Assembly (NCBI GenBank): GCA_003667245.1
Contig: RCNN01000012.1
Span: 62,001-126,000 of the forward strand
Direction: 5' to 3'
DNA: 64,000 nt
Origin: Heterostelium multicystogenum
Taxonomy: Eukaryota > Evosea > Eumycetozoa > Acytosteliales > Acytosteliaceae
Of this stretch, positions 26,347 through 38,700 are shown one piece after another. The notes under the pieces were generated by a model, which saw only the letters and a program-made list of their open reading frames with translations, searched no databases and had not been told where the DNA came from. Both the position numbers and the translations under genes were made by a program. The first letter of the stretch is position 1. The number at the start of each line of letters is the position of its first letter.

Positions 26347-28151
26347 ATGGATCAATTTAAATCAATGAGAGATGAGTTCAAGAAGATCAAGTTTGATGAC
26401 CCAGTTCTCCTGATGCCTAGAGATCCGATTACAATGGCAACAGATAGGATGAGATTCTATTTCCAAGACCAATTGGTTCACATCATTAATAGAGAAGTTA
26501 CAACTAGACTAACCAAATTCATTGTGGGAAATGTTGGTAAAGAAAGAGGAGTATATGTCCAAGGTCCTCGAGGATTTGGAAAGTCACACTCATTCTATCA
26601 GATTGCTATGTATCTACGAACAATATCTACCAATCGAGTGTTGTACATTCATGACTGCAGAGGATGGTCGTCTAATGGCAATGGATATAAGTTCTTCTTG
26701 GATTGTCTTCATATTACTTTTAAGGCTGCAGACGACTCATATATCGAGGATACTCTCACAAGAAAACCACCATTGGAGAATGAGTCATCATTCACATCAT
26801 TCTTGACAGATATAGCCAATCATTGCAATCATAATGGTCTCACGCTCTATTTTTTCTTTGATCAACACAATAACCTCACAGATCAAGAAAGAAATACTTT
26901 TCCTTATTCAATGCCAGAGAAGTATCTTGCTGCTCACCCTTCTATGGAAAAGCATATTGTGATCATCTCGGGCACTTACAGTAACGAATACAAATTGAAA
27001 GTTGCAACAGTATGGACAATGGCCAATCTTTCCATTCATCGATGGGTTTTCAGAATTAGAATTCTCCAATTGGATGGCCATTGATTCCAACAAGGCATTT
27101 TCATCACTATTGAACATAGACGACATAGAGTTTATCAAAAATTTGACCAATCTTATCCCGTATGTACTATTTGTGATAAGCCACAAACTCAGTAATAATT
27201 CTAACCAACTAGATTGCAGATTGGAACTTCATGAAATATGGAGTACTTGGAATACAGATAAAAGTCTCTTTCCAGCAGATGTTTTTAGATACTATCAACA
27301 ATCACGCAAACAATGGATTTCTGCTCAATACGATGAATTCCGCAGAGAGTTTATTGTTGGAGATTATTTGGCAGAATCAGACTATTGTCGAGCACTCTCT
27401 GTGATTAACCTCAATATCCCTCCACATCTATCGAAATCAAACTTAATCAAGAGATAATGTACTTGAGACACTCAGACTCCCATATCATTCCTAAACTTCC
27501 CTTTTATTCAAAAGATTCTTGAATACGTTATTCCAGCTATCAAGTCTATATTGAGGTATCAACATCACTTTATCGAAAAATCTTAGCAAAGTGGTCAACC
27601 TCCCAAGTGATGCCCGTGGACGATGTAATAGAGAAGTATTTGATCGAGTCTCTCAAGAGGAAAATCCGAGCTGGCCCACTAACTTTGAATTGGTCAGTCT
27701 CTAGAATGCATCGATTCAGTGAAGCAGATCCCAATAATGACTCATATTGCATTATCACTGGCAATGATTCGACTGAGAATTACCAAACAAGATTCATTTG
27801 CATCCAATTCATCAATGACAATCAATTCACAGGCATCGACTGGTCATTGAATTCCATGTTGTTCCTAGAGATTTGAACTTGGAGACCGTTGACTGGTTCT
27901 TCTGGGATTCGACAAACCATTGCTTACAGCTTGCCAAATCATGGTTGGACTGAAATTCAAAAACAATTGGAGAAAGTCCGCAATCAGGAGATGCCACCAA
28001 AGCGTCAGGATCCAAGACAGATCAATTCATGTGGTTAGCAAGGAATGACCTAGATACAATGTCTTTGGAGTTTGATGGTCAGTTGATGGTTGATCTACAC
28101 AACCCCACAATCTATTATATCTTTCCTCTTCTGGATACATTAATATTATAG
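26347..28151 (+). CDS. P-loop NTPase protein, possibly Crinkler-type, with broken frame
   Basis: The first 220 residues are intact: a Walker A GPRGFGKSHS near residue 78 is followed by RVLYIHDCRGW, a segment like the VVYIPDC strand of Crinkler (CRN)-type NTPases. An FFFDQHN Walker-B-like strand follows at about residue 178. The frame shifts at an AAA run (about 27000) and again at several points after 27455, yet conserved-looking peptides continue: FIDGFSELEF, FPFIQKILEYVIPAI, a WSVSRMHRF stretch and LNLETVDWFFWD, to a TAG at 28151. Crinklers join an NTPase to a nuclease-like end; the C-terminal part here is not proven to be one. With so many shifts it may be a real pseudogene. Confidence 0.45.
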
Positions 28152-28516
28152 ACAACCATAAAGGACCACACTTGATGAACTTTTTAGTGAACAATAACTT
28201 TAGACTAGTTACTATCTGAGTACACCCGTGTCCTCTAAGAGCCATTCCCTTTAATTCTATCTCCCATCACTATATTCACTCTCCAATCTCATTCTTTCCT
28301 CGTTTCTAATTGTGATACAATGATTTGAATGATGTTACCAACCAAGCCTTAAAATTACATGTTTTGTTTTTGAATCTGGACTTCCATTTATTATTATTTA
28401 TGATTTTACTTAAATAAAAATTAGAACATAAATAATAATAGTTATGCATAAAAATGATTCAGAAATATGACGAGGAATGAAGAGAATCGATTAGATTTAG
28501 AACATTTTAACTTTAT
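28152..28516. other. Convergent 3' flanks
   Basis: Downstream sequence of two convergent genes. Nothing recognised. Confidence 0.4.
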
Positions 28517-30095
28517 TTATTTAGTTCTGTAGACTGATAGAATCTCAGCAATATGCTGTGGAGTATTGATTTCCTCAGCAAGTTGATCACCTCTTTTCAT
28601 CCACATTTCTTCATTCTCTCCTCCAAGTGATGATTTACCCCATTGGAGTCTATTTCTACCTAGAATATAATTGATATTTTGTCTATCGGTATCATTGCTG
28701 TCCATACCAAATTGATTCAATGCGAGTGATGTCAAGATCAAATTATCTTTAAGGGAGTCTCTGAGTAAAGCAATACCTTGTTGAGTGATACCATTGTGTG
28801 TCAAGTCAATGCTACGAATTTGAGTATTGGCTTTGATAAGTCTTGCAATTTCAGTTGCTCCTTCATCAGACAGTACATTATTAATGGCACCTAACTGGAA
28901 TGTAGCTCTGGTAAATCCAAGGTTTAACTGCAACAGAGAAGAGTTCTGAAGAATGGCGTCAACTAAATACTTTGCACCAACTGGTCCGATTCCATTGGAG
29001 CCGAGACCAAGTCTCTTAAGTTGTTTATCAACTAGGAGACCCTGTGCAATTTCTTTTGCACCAGCATCTCCCATCCTGTTGCAACTTAGATACAACGAGT
29101 CTAATTGATTCATACCGCTCTCAAGGTGCTGACGAACATAGGTTGCACTAAGAGGTGTCAGGCCATTGGTATCAATGTAAAGATTTTTAAGTGTAGAGTT
29201 CTTTTTGAGGGAAGCAAAAAGTATTTCGACACCTTTGTCCAAGATACCACAATTGAGGAGATCTAATGTTTGGAGATAGCTGTTTTTCTCCAACATTGTT
29301 GCGATTGGAATGACACCTTGGGTTAACAGTGGATTACGTTTTTAGCCAAAGAGCCTTGACTTTTTTATCGTTTTCGAGTGCTTCTGCGATTGGTGTGATA
29401 CCTTCGATATCAAAGTTATTACCAGCGATATACCAAGTATCAATTTTGGAATCATCATTATAACGAATGTAGTCTGCAATTGCCTGTCCACCACTGTTAC
29501 CTACAATATTATTACCAAGCAATAGTCTTTTGATCTGAGTACTCTTTTTCATGGCACCCAACAATGGACGAATTCCTTCTGGTCCAACAACTTGCTTGCA
29601 TAGATCCAATCTTCCATCTGGCATACAAGTTCCACGAGTGAATCTCATTGGAGCATTCTCCGAGAGTGCACCATCGCTGTTCATAAATTCGAGTAACGGG
29701 TCCAATTCATCGAGTGGGCAAGGAATGACAGGCTCTGGTTCTGGGTTGAGAACATAGCTTGAGGGATCTGAGTTCAATAGATTGTTTCTCTCTTGGTCGG
29801 ACATGGACATTGCACCATTTTGATGATATGTAAGTTTATCTATTATCTGGGCATTGTAATTGACCTTTCCAGGTGCGGTCATATCCAGAAGACCTTTAAG
29901 TTTACGGACCATCTGTCTGTACTTCTCATAGCAGAGACCTTTAGAAAGATTGATCTGTGTTTCAGTTGCATCTGCTGGTAGAGGTGAAATTGGGAAAAGG
30001 TATCTTGAAATATCCTTTCTTAGCTGAGATGAATATCCTTTTTTACCTTTGGGTACTTCTAGTGCACAATTTGATGGCCATTTAATAGGTTTCAT
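28517..30095 (-). CDS. Leucine-rich-repeat protein of the ribonuclease-inhibitor type
   Basis: About 525 residues if one A is removed from the A5 run at about 29340, where ALWLK otherwise ends at once. The N-terminal 160 residues are not recognised; the rest is a run of about eleven 28-residue LRRs of the RNI/NLRC kind (LxxLxLxxNxIGxxGAxxLAxxL), for example KRLGLGSNGIGPVGAKYL. Such solenoids bind proteins. Its first ATG overlaps the end of the upstream hydrolase gene by 14 bp on the same strand, which is odd for a eukaryote: the two may be one gene (see 30082-32341). Without that link the start would be the ATG at 30095. Confidence 0.7.
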
Positions 30096-32341
30096 CTACA
30101 CCCTCAGTGTCTTCATTTTTGTTTTCACCAAAAACGAGTTCATAGTCCTTCTTTAGTTGATCACCAATGATTTGAACAACCTTCTTTCTAAGAGTAACTA
30201 AATGATGGATTTGAGTTTGATTTTCATCAGGGGAAGATTGTAGCTGTTCGATCATCTTTTGTCCAACACAAACCAAGTGCGAAAGATCTCTGTAGGTACC
30301 ATACTTTACAAAGGAATCCAATTTGTTGAGAAGCTCCATAGGTTTATAGAGATATAGGTGTAGCCAAAGTTTATAGAACAATGGTTTAGCTCTGTCCTCT
30401 TCCGCCTTAAAATTAAAACGAGTTGACCATGTCACTGCCAATACTTCATCCAATAATGAATCATTTGCTTCAGGGACTTCTCTGAGAATTTTCACCAATT
30501 CATCCTCTGGTACCGATTCCCTGTTCAAGCTTGGTAGCTCAATATTAAGAAGGGTTTTGAGATGCTCAGAGGTAGAAAGAAGTTGACGAATTTCTTTTGA
30601 TAAACCAAAGAGAGGGAGTACCTGGTTGTCTTTGATTTTACATCCGCTTTGAGCATATTGCTTTAATGAGACATCCATTATCTCATTGAATCCATTCAAC
30701 TGATCCAATGGATTCAATTTGATCAATCGTTTACTGATAAGTGGACCAGTCTGGTCTCCAATGTGTTGTTTTAGCAAGAAATTTCTAATCTTTTCATTTG
30801 GCCATTTGTTTGGTGAGAAATGACTACCATCATTACCCTCAATCTCTGGATTAACAAAAAGATCAGCTAAATCTTTGGTGCGTTGATTTTCAACCATTTC
30901 GTCCTTGGTACCATAGATGGAGAGAGTTGGTAGATGAATAGAATTCTTAACCACTAAATGCTGGTGAATATCTGCACGAGAAGGGAAACCAGAGATGAGA
31001 ATAGCAAATTTGAATTTGAATGGCAACTGATTTTGCTCCTGCATGGCCGCAAGAATACCAGCAAAAGTAGCACCTTGTGAGAAACCAATGATACCATCAA
31101 ATGGACCCTCAGTCTTAAACAGCTGACTAAGATAGTGAATTGAAGCATCGATGTGATGATACACCTTAAAGTCTTTGCTTGGTGACCACCATTGTCTTTG
31201 GTGGGATTCAGTACTACCAATTGCTGATAACAATCCACCGTTCTCAGTTGTGGAATTTATGGATAAAGGTGAGTTGGCATAATAAATATTGACAAAATCA
31301 CCTAAATAACCTTGGAGTTTCTTTGTTGTTCTTCTTAAAATAGGACCATTTTGTCTGTATCTGTATAAAGAATTAATATTTGAGCGAAGCAAACTGGTTA
31401 AATAATTAAGAAACTTACCCATGTAGGAATAATAATTTCATCTTTGGCTTTGATGAGATCCGAGTATCCATAATGATTGGCTCGGTTGTAAGATGAGATT
31501 TATTTGGTTTGGTGATACCAAGTAGATCCTCTTTCTTGGAGACGCTTTCTGGATCAGCAGGCTGGACTGACTTTACAAAGTTGAACTTTGAAGTCTGGAG
31601 GAATTCCACTTCTTCCGCAGTAGAGGCACGACCCAAGAGATGGTTACGGTGGGGATATCTCTTGAATAGACGCAGTGTTTCTACATGGTCCTGGGCAGAG
31701 CGAGCAAATTTGATGTAGTGCTTTTTCAGATTTGGGAACAGGGAGTCGTTGGCAACTTGACTCAAAAGTTGGTGGGAGCGAGTGACAATCTCTACTTCCT
31801 CTGAATGAACCAGCGGGAAGATAATGAAAACACGCTCAGGTAAAGAATAGGATTTGACAAATTGCTCTGGATCTTGTGCATTGTCAATTATAGAAAGAGC
31901 AATCTCGAGAGCGAGTTGGTCATACTTGAACATATCGGCAGTTCCACGATACATATTTCTAGAGAATTGGTCAAACAGCAAGATGAGAGCGACTCTTCCA
32001 CGAATTGAATTGACCCAACGGTGATAGAGTGAACCGGGCTCTTTTGAAGCAAGAGCCTCGATCAAGCAAGACTCAAATTGCTCCTTGATAGTAGCGTCAG
32101 TCTTTGGATTGCGACGGAACCAAAGCTTAGTCTTTAGATTGCAGGTTTTCGACCAAAGACTAATGTTTCCGAACCAGAAGCTATAGATCTTCTCAATGGT
32201 TGACTCATCTTGAATCGAAAGCTTGCTCATCGAATCAATGTTGTTTTTCATCACTTTGTCGTTGTTGTTATTGTTGTTTTCATTCTCGCTAGCTTCAGCG
32301 AGGTCATTCTTTGGAGGAACAACAACTGCAATGTTTGACAT
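30082..32341 (-). CDS. Fusion of DUF924 domain with FSH1-type serine hydrolase
   Basis: Exons 31419-32341 and 30082-31360 join across a 58-bp intron (31361-31418) to 733 residues. The first part has the DUF924 pattern (FWFG near 55, then ILLFDQFSRNMYRGT near 125), a helical TPR-like domain. At the junction MKLLFLHGYRQNGP opens an FSH1/serine-hydrolase domain with the nucleophile elbow GFSQGA and GSHFSP as the His loop; Asp is likely in YGTKDEMV. The splice falls inside LHG, so the fusion rests on canonical GT-AG sites and a domain that is complete only when spliced. The last 230 residues are helical and unrecognised. Substrate unknown. The C-terminus may continue into the LRR gene 28517-30095 if one base is in error near 30090. 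Confidence 0.75.
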
Positions 32342-33087
32342 GGTTACTTGCTATTTATTTGATGATGAATTGTTTGATATTGGTAGTTGTAATGTCAGCT
32401 TTTGATTCTTAGTTATATTCATAATAATAATAATAATATCTATTCAATAAAAGTTGAATTCAATTGTTAGTAGTGTAAAAAGAATGTTAAGGTTTGGGTT
32501 TGATTTTCATATCTTTTCTTTTTTCAAAAACATATAGAAAAATCTTGGAATAAAAATAGAAACAAATTGGCATATACCTTTTTTAATTTAAAAACAATGG
32601 TTGGAGTATCATTATTACAAGTTCTATTAATATTTCTAATAATTCAACTTTTTTGTTATATAGTTGTAATTCCTTTAAATTAATGTCAAAATGAAATTTA
32701 TTGTTTGATTTTATTAAAGATAGTCCACCAAATTGATATATTCTCTATTATGAAACATTCAATACTGAGTCAGACCATCACATTAGAAATATTGAACACT
32801 CATAATGATTGATAGACTAGTTAAAGGAATAATTATATTTTAAGAAATTATTTCCTAAATTATAATGTCTCATTATCAATCAAGGTTCATCTAATATTTT
32901 TAGTCTATTTTCAAAAGATTTTGATCAAAAATAGTTTAACAATATATTTATTTAATTAAACTAACAAATGATTAGTAAAACCAAATAGAGATTCAAATTT
33001 GAGTATAAATAAGACATCCATGGTGATTGAACATTCATCAAATTGAAAATTATTTTAATATATTTCAAATCAAAAATACTTATTTAA
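32342..33087. promoter_or_regulatory. Divergent promoter region, TATA box for hssA-like gene
   Basis: TATAAATA at 33004-33011 lies 84 bp before the hssA-like ATG, preceded by GAG and followed by AG as in the paralogues. The left part serves the DUF924 gene. Nothing else is recognised. Confidence 0.45.
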
Positions 33088-33408
33088 ATGACTCTTTTCA
33101 GTAAATATCTTTAACTTTCTGGATGGATTTATTTATTAATATTAACATTAATTAATTTTAAAAATTTTATATTAGAATCAATTTCATTAATGGGAGACTC
33201 ATTCTCTGGTTCTCATGGAGTAGACTCATCATCAATCAACATTGGAACTTCATCAAATATGAACACTTTGGAATCTGAAAATTCTGTTTCATGTTGTTGC
33301 TTTGGAAGAAGAAGAAGAAATACAACCATTATTTTTGGTGATGTCAATATTGGAGGTTTTGGTGGATGTGCTGCTTTTGGTGGTTTCGGTGGTTTTGATG
33401 GTTTTTAA
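33088..33408 (+). CDS. hssA/2C/7E-like small protein, two exons
   Basis: Exon 1 33088-33100 (MTLF), intron 33101-33175 (75 bp, GTAAAT...TTAG), exon 2 33176-33408; 81 residues ending GGFGGFDGF. The intron has an in-frame TAA, so splicing is required to link MTLF with the body. The CCCFGRRRR cluster is intact. It is nearly identical in exon 2 to the 5970 and 25315 copies. Confidence 0.8.
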
Positions 33409-33588
33409 CATAATATTCAATCATATACCTATCAATTAGAATTTTAACTATTTCACTAAATTAAAATATATTGATTCCATACTAGCTATTTTAAAAAATA
33501 TTACTTTAATTTTGTTTATTGTTATATTTAATAAACAATTGTAATTACAATCCAATAAAGGTTTAATTATATGTTTGTGGAAATAACA

Positions 33589-34954
33589 TTATGTTTTTAA
33601 GGACCAAACTACATTACCAGAGTCTCTATTCTGAATCATCATTATTCCACTAGATTCAGTTTGGATAAAATTAAGGATGGTACCTCCCTTTCCTTGAGAA
33701 AATGTACAATATGCTGAACTTTTACCAGGAGCATCTCGGGCACCATAAACACAAAAGTTACCATCAGTTTGCATCACTGCTCTATATGGACCTGATGATC
33801 CCTTGTTATTGGATTTCCACCATTGTTTGTTATCTTGGACACGAATTATTTCAAGATATCCGTCTGGATTCATATGGAGGTAGTTTTCTCCCATTTGGTC
33901 ATACAATCTTTCAGTTTCTTTCAATGTGTTTGGACATAGTTGATTATGTGCATCAAGACAACCACCTCCTAAATTGAACTTAAATGGTCCTGGTCCACTG
34001 AATATTTTCTTTTCAAGTTTCCTGACAACCCAATTTTGATATGGATTGTTATTATCACATTCTCTGAACAAAATTCCAGTATCTTGCAATTGACAACATC
34101 CTCCACCGGATTTTAATATGATCAAGAAGTTGTTGTTGTTTTGATTATATACCAATTTCCTGGGGAGAAATGAACTGAATCTAGATACATCATCAAATTT
34201 ATACATTAATGAATCATTGTGTAGACTGATAAGCAAATTTCCTTCATCATCATCATAAGATTCTATTTTCCAAATCTGTAATGGATCATTAAATGAACAA
34301 ACATCGACTCTTAAACCATGTTCAAGAAGACACAACGATGGATTTCCAACATTCTGAATGACTTTATATATGTTATCGTAATGGCTTTTAATTTCAATTT
34401 GATAATTGACTTTATCACCAGGTGTATACCAAACAATTCCATTGTTGAACCATCCTGAAATTACTTTTTCAGTTGAGTATAAGTATTGCCATCCTGGATT
34501 ACCACTAGTTACAGGTTCCCATTGCTTGTGTTCATAGACTGGTACACCTGCTGATGGGTCTGTATAAACATTGAAAGCTGGCTTTTCAATATTCCAACCG
34601 TCCCCATAAATATCGCATTTTGTGGAATAATAATATCTCCTTCCATCATTTTGAGATTTACGGTATCTATAAACCATTGCAGTTCCTTTATTATCTATAG
34701 AGGAGATTGTCAAAGCCTCCCAAACAGGACCATCGTAGGTCCAGCCATTATTTTTTTATTTCTTTGTTTTCATCCTGGTATGAATAATAATAGCGAGCAT
34801 TGCCATCCAATTGGTTATAACTGTATTGATGAATCATAACCGGACGACTGACCTCATCAATATAACTAAATTGATGACTACAATCTGAAATAACAACTCC
34901 AGGAACAATAATTGATAGTAATAAAAAGTATACTATATACATAATCTTTATCAT
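33589..34954 (-). CDS. Secreted lectin-like protein, ricin-B/QxW plus bulb-type C-terminus
   Basis: Full paralogue of the gene at the left edge: same signal peptide start MIKIMYIVYF at 34954, stop at 33589, 454 residues once the A7 run at about 34750 is read as A6. Two QxW-type segments (LQIWKIES, YQNWVV) indicate a beta-trefoil, and the C-terminal 110 residues (HMNPDGYLEI, QWWKSN, MQTDGNFCVYG) match the beta-prism of bulb-type, mannose-binding-like lectins as in comitin. A secreted or surface carbohydrate-binding protein is the likely role. The only break is the homopolymer. Upstream DNA to about 35290 is shared with the other copy. Confidence 0.8.
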
Positions 34955-35524
34955 ATTTGTAATGAATGAATGCTATTACATTAAATTTCTTTGTATTATT
35001 ATAGACATGTTCTTATGTATTTAAGTTTGATCAATATTTAATTATTATATTTAATATAACAGTTATAATAAATAAATGGCTATTCTTGTATAGGGTGTAA
35101 AATAAGATCACACATGTTTAAGATTTATCAATGATTGAAGGTGGCCACTTTCTATGTTCAAACCAATCATTTTACAATGGTACCATTGTTTTCAATCAAT
35201 ATTAAACATTATACTATCAACATTAATGATAAGATATAAATATAAATGTGTGTGTGTATTAAGTTGTTTACAAGGAACTAACACAATCAAAAATTGGGTC
35301 AATGCTGATCATTCATTTAATTAAACTGTAGTTTCATTTAACATAGTATGTTAATCTTCACTACTTTTTAATTTCACAGGTTATTTATATATTACTAGTT
35401 GGGAGGCTGTTGTTTAAAAGTTATCGTGTCACATTAACATTCAATTGAATTCCCTCACAATCAATAAATGAAAATTAAGTCTCTCCTTATGATTAAAAAA
35501 TGAGAAAAACTTTTGATGAGAATA
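34955..35524. other. Duplicated lectin promoter and flank
   Basis: Positions 34955 to about 35290 repeat 855-1200, including the palindrome core at 35174-35189 (ACAATGGTACCATTGT). The remainder to the class I RNA box is unique and featureless. Confidence 0.55.
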
Positions 35525-35532
35525 ACCCATAA
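35525..35532 (+). promoter_or_regulatory. DUSE box of the disrupted class I RNA gene
   Basis: ACCCATAA matches the dictyostelid upstream sequence element consensus (A/T)CCCA(C/T)AA exactly and lies 67 nt before the RNA 5' end at 35592. Confidence 0.7.
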
Positions 35533-35591
35533 AATTTTATTTAGATAAATTTATCCACACATTTCAATGATGAGGCGGAATGAGTCATTCA

Positions 35592-35621
35592 AGATCTCCT
35601 TACAGCAAAATAATCCTATGA
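35592..35621 (+). ncRNA. Class I small RNA, 5' part split by retrotransposon
   Basis: AGATCTCCTTACAGCAA holds the 5' stem strand and the 11-nt class I motif. After 30 nt the sequence is cut at TATGA (35617-35621) by the LTR element. The 3' part resumes at 40501. Without the insertion the RNA would be about 58 nt, like its relatives. Confidence 0.75.
35617..35621. repeat. Target site duplication, left copy (TATGA)
   Basis: The 5 bp TATGA precede the left LTR and recur at 40501-40505 after the right LTR. Five base pairs is normal for Ty3/gypsy integrases. Confidence 0.85.
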
Positions 35622-35792
35622 TTTAAAAGAGTAACACATAAAAACGTATATATATAGGATCTATTAACAATAATTAATTATAACTACAGAGGAATTAGGG
35701 TTATTAATTGGAATGATTTGTTTATTTGATTATTTTCGGTTTTTATACTATAAATTTCTTATTTTTATGATTTTTGAACTTCGTGTTTTACA
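35622..35792 (-). repeat. 3' LTR (element orientation)
   Basis: 171 bp, in element orientation starting TGTAAAACACG and ending CTCTTTTAAA. The pol stop lies inside it at 35765. Confidence 0.9.
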
Positions 35793-38700
35793 CTTTGCCC
35801 TTTTTTAAGAGTAGGTCTTCTTTTCGGGTTATAGGTCTTCCTTTGAGTTTTGACTGTCTTCTTAGGTTTCTGGTTGTCTTGTTCCTGTTCTTGTTCTTTC
35901 TTGAATATGTCTATCAGTTCCTTAGCATGAATGTATTTCTCGAATTGCCATGATGACTGATCTTCTGGGTAACCTAACCATTTGATTAAGTATTGTGTGC
36001 TCTTTCCAAACTTGCGAACACCCATTATCTTTTCAACCACATACTCTTCTTCTCCATTGACCAACTTCGGACCAGGCTCGGCAACCAATTCGTTATTGTC
36101 TTCATTAACTTTGAATTTCATTACTTGGGTAACATTGAAAATTGCATGTCTCCTAGTGAAACCATCCAACTCCAATTCTAGGTTTAATCCATTATTGAAT
36201 ACTCTTATTACTTTAAATGGACCTCTGTTTCTGTTTCTAACTGACTTCATAATTGATTCTTTATCTACATCCAAGTTGATAAATTCATCCTTGACTAACA
36301 CCCAATCTCCTTTCACGATATCAATCTTCTCCACTAACTCTTCTCCTTCTAACATTTGTAGTTGTTTGTCTAACAAACAATCTCGAACTATCTCTCTCAC
36401 CACATCTCTTTCTTCTCCACTAATTCGTTTTGCAAACAAATTTATAGGTGATGTCGGTACATAACCTAACACTACTTCAAACGGGGATCTCTTAATTGTT
36501 GCATTATAGGTTGAGTTAATCGCAAATTGAATATTCTTGATCTCCTCGTCCCAATTCTCCTTCTTCTCCAAGGCTAATTTTCTCAACATCGTTCTGATAC
36601 TTCTATTCAGTCTCTCGGTCTGACCATCACTTTGGGGATGTCTGGGTACAGACATTCTCAACTTCGATCCAACTCTTCGGAATAATTCTTGCCACACTTC
36701 ACTCGTAAAACGGGGGTCTCTATCACTGACTATCGATAACGGTAATCCAAATGATGTAAACACATTTTCATGAACTAGTTTAGCTGTCTCTATCGCTGTT
36801 ATTTGTTTCTTCGTTGGTATAATTGTTGTATATTTACTGAATCTATCTACGACAACTAACACATAATTATAACCATTTAGACTCTCTGGTAAATCTAGAA
36901 AATCCAAACTTATATCTATTCCGACTCCTTCCGCTATCTCTAATGGCTGAATATTTGCTTTCTTCTTTACTTCTATTCTATTTTGTTGACATTCTACACA
37001 ATAATCACAAAACTCTTTCACCTTCTCGTACAATTTCCTACAATAGAAATTCTCCTTAATTCTCGTATACGTTCTTAAACTATCTCCGTGCCCACAATAT
37101 GGCGTACTGTGTGCCTCTCTAATTATCTCTTTGATATGTTTTTCATCTACCAACACTAATCTTTCTTTTCCTTCCTTGTCTATGATAAACAATAGACCTT
37201 CACGTTCTCTCCACGTATCTTTATGTCTCGCTTTCACTAACTCTACGTCACTATTTCCTTTATAACTTTCCTTAACTTCCATCAAATAATCCCACTCTAT
37301 AGGTATCCTATAAGTGTTCAACCTCGACAATACATCCGCTCCTACATTCTTTACACCGTCAATATGCTTAATTTCGTAATTGAATTGTGATAACACTTCA
37401 AGTGCTTTCAATTGATCTTTCGTTAAAGTCACTTGATCCTTCAAGTATAGCAAATTATAATGATCCGTAAAGATCTTTAATTTACTACCCAAAAGTATCT
37501 TCATGTTCTTCTTCAAACACTCCTTTATCGCCAACAACTCTCTAAATCCTATTGATTTCGTCTGTTCAGTATTCTTCAACCTTCTTCCATAAAACAACAC
37601 CGGTCTCTCTACTCCATCTTTATCCTTCTGCTTGATAATTGCACTAATGCCAATATCACTCGCGTCCGTGTAAATATAGTACTCCTTCAACGGGTCTGGT
37701 AAATACAAATCTACGGTTTGTTTCAATTCTCCGATTAACTGATAAAATTCCTTCTTGGCTTCATCACTAATTTCAAATTCTCTCTTATGTTTACGCAATT
37801 CTTCCAAATGTCTCGTCTTCTCTGGGTATTTGTCTATGAATTTTCTAAAATAATTAAAAAATCCTAGCGTTTTCTGCACTTCCTTCGGATTAGTTGGATA
37901 TGACATTTGATCCAACAACTCTGTCTTATAGTTACTACTATTAACTGTATTGAATTTGATTGTTCTACCCAGTATCTGTATTTCTCTTCTAAACAACTTC
38001 ACTTTCTTCTTACTAATAAAGATCTTTCTTTCTCTGCACCTGATTAACATCTTAATCACTCTTCTAACATTCTCCAAAACAGTATCATCTGCTGCTATGA
38101 GATCATCGAAATAATTATCGACAATATCTCCAAAATTCGATTCCATAAACTCGGCAAATCTAGCTGGTGCTCCACTTAATCCCATCGCCATCCTCTTATA
38201 CCAATACAATCCTTTCTTCGTTCTAAAGGCTGTCAACCTCCTCGAACTCTCTTCTAACTCTACATGGAAATATCCTTTAATCACATCACCTAGTGAAAAA
38301 ATTCTTTTCCCACTTAATCTATTCAACACGTCTTCTATTATCGGTATCTTATACTCTAAATCTACTGTTCCTTCATTCAATTTCTTAAATTGATTTACTA
38401 ATCTATCAAACTCTCCGTTTTTATACACCGCAAAAATTGGTGATTCTACAATATCTTCTACATCTTCCGCTATTTTCTCTACCACGCCTAATTCTAATAA
38501 TTCATCTACTTTCTTTTGAATATCTAATTCTTCCTTAAACGACTTCTTGAATGGATATTGACTCTTAATTACTACTCCTTCTTTCAAAACTATTCTATGA
38601 CTAATATCATTATCTCTCTTAATTACGCTAAAATCTGGAGCTTTCTCCACGATAACATCTCTGAATTTCTCTATTATTACTTTCTCTAACGTTTCTAAAT

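Noticed and set aside
35982..36464. 160-codon frame on the plus strand
   Set aside because: It is antisense to the integrase part of pol, whose frame is clearly real; the bias of pol codons creates it.
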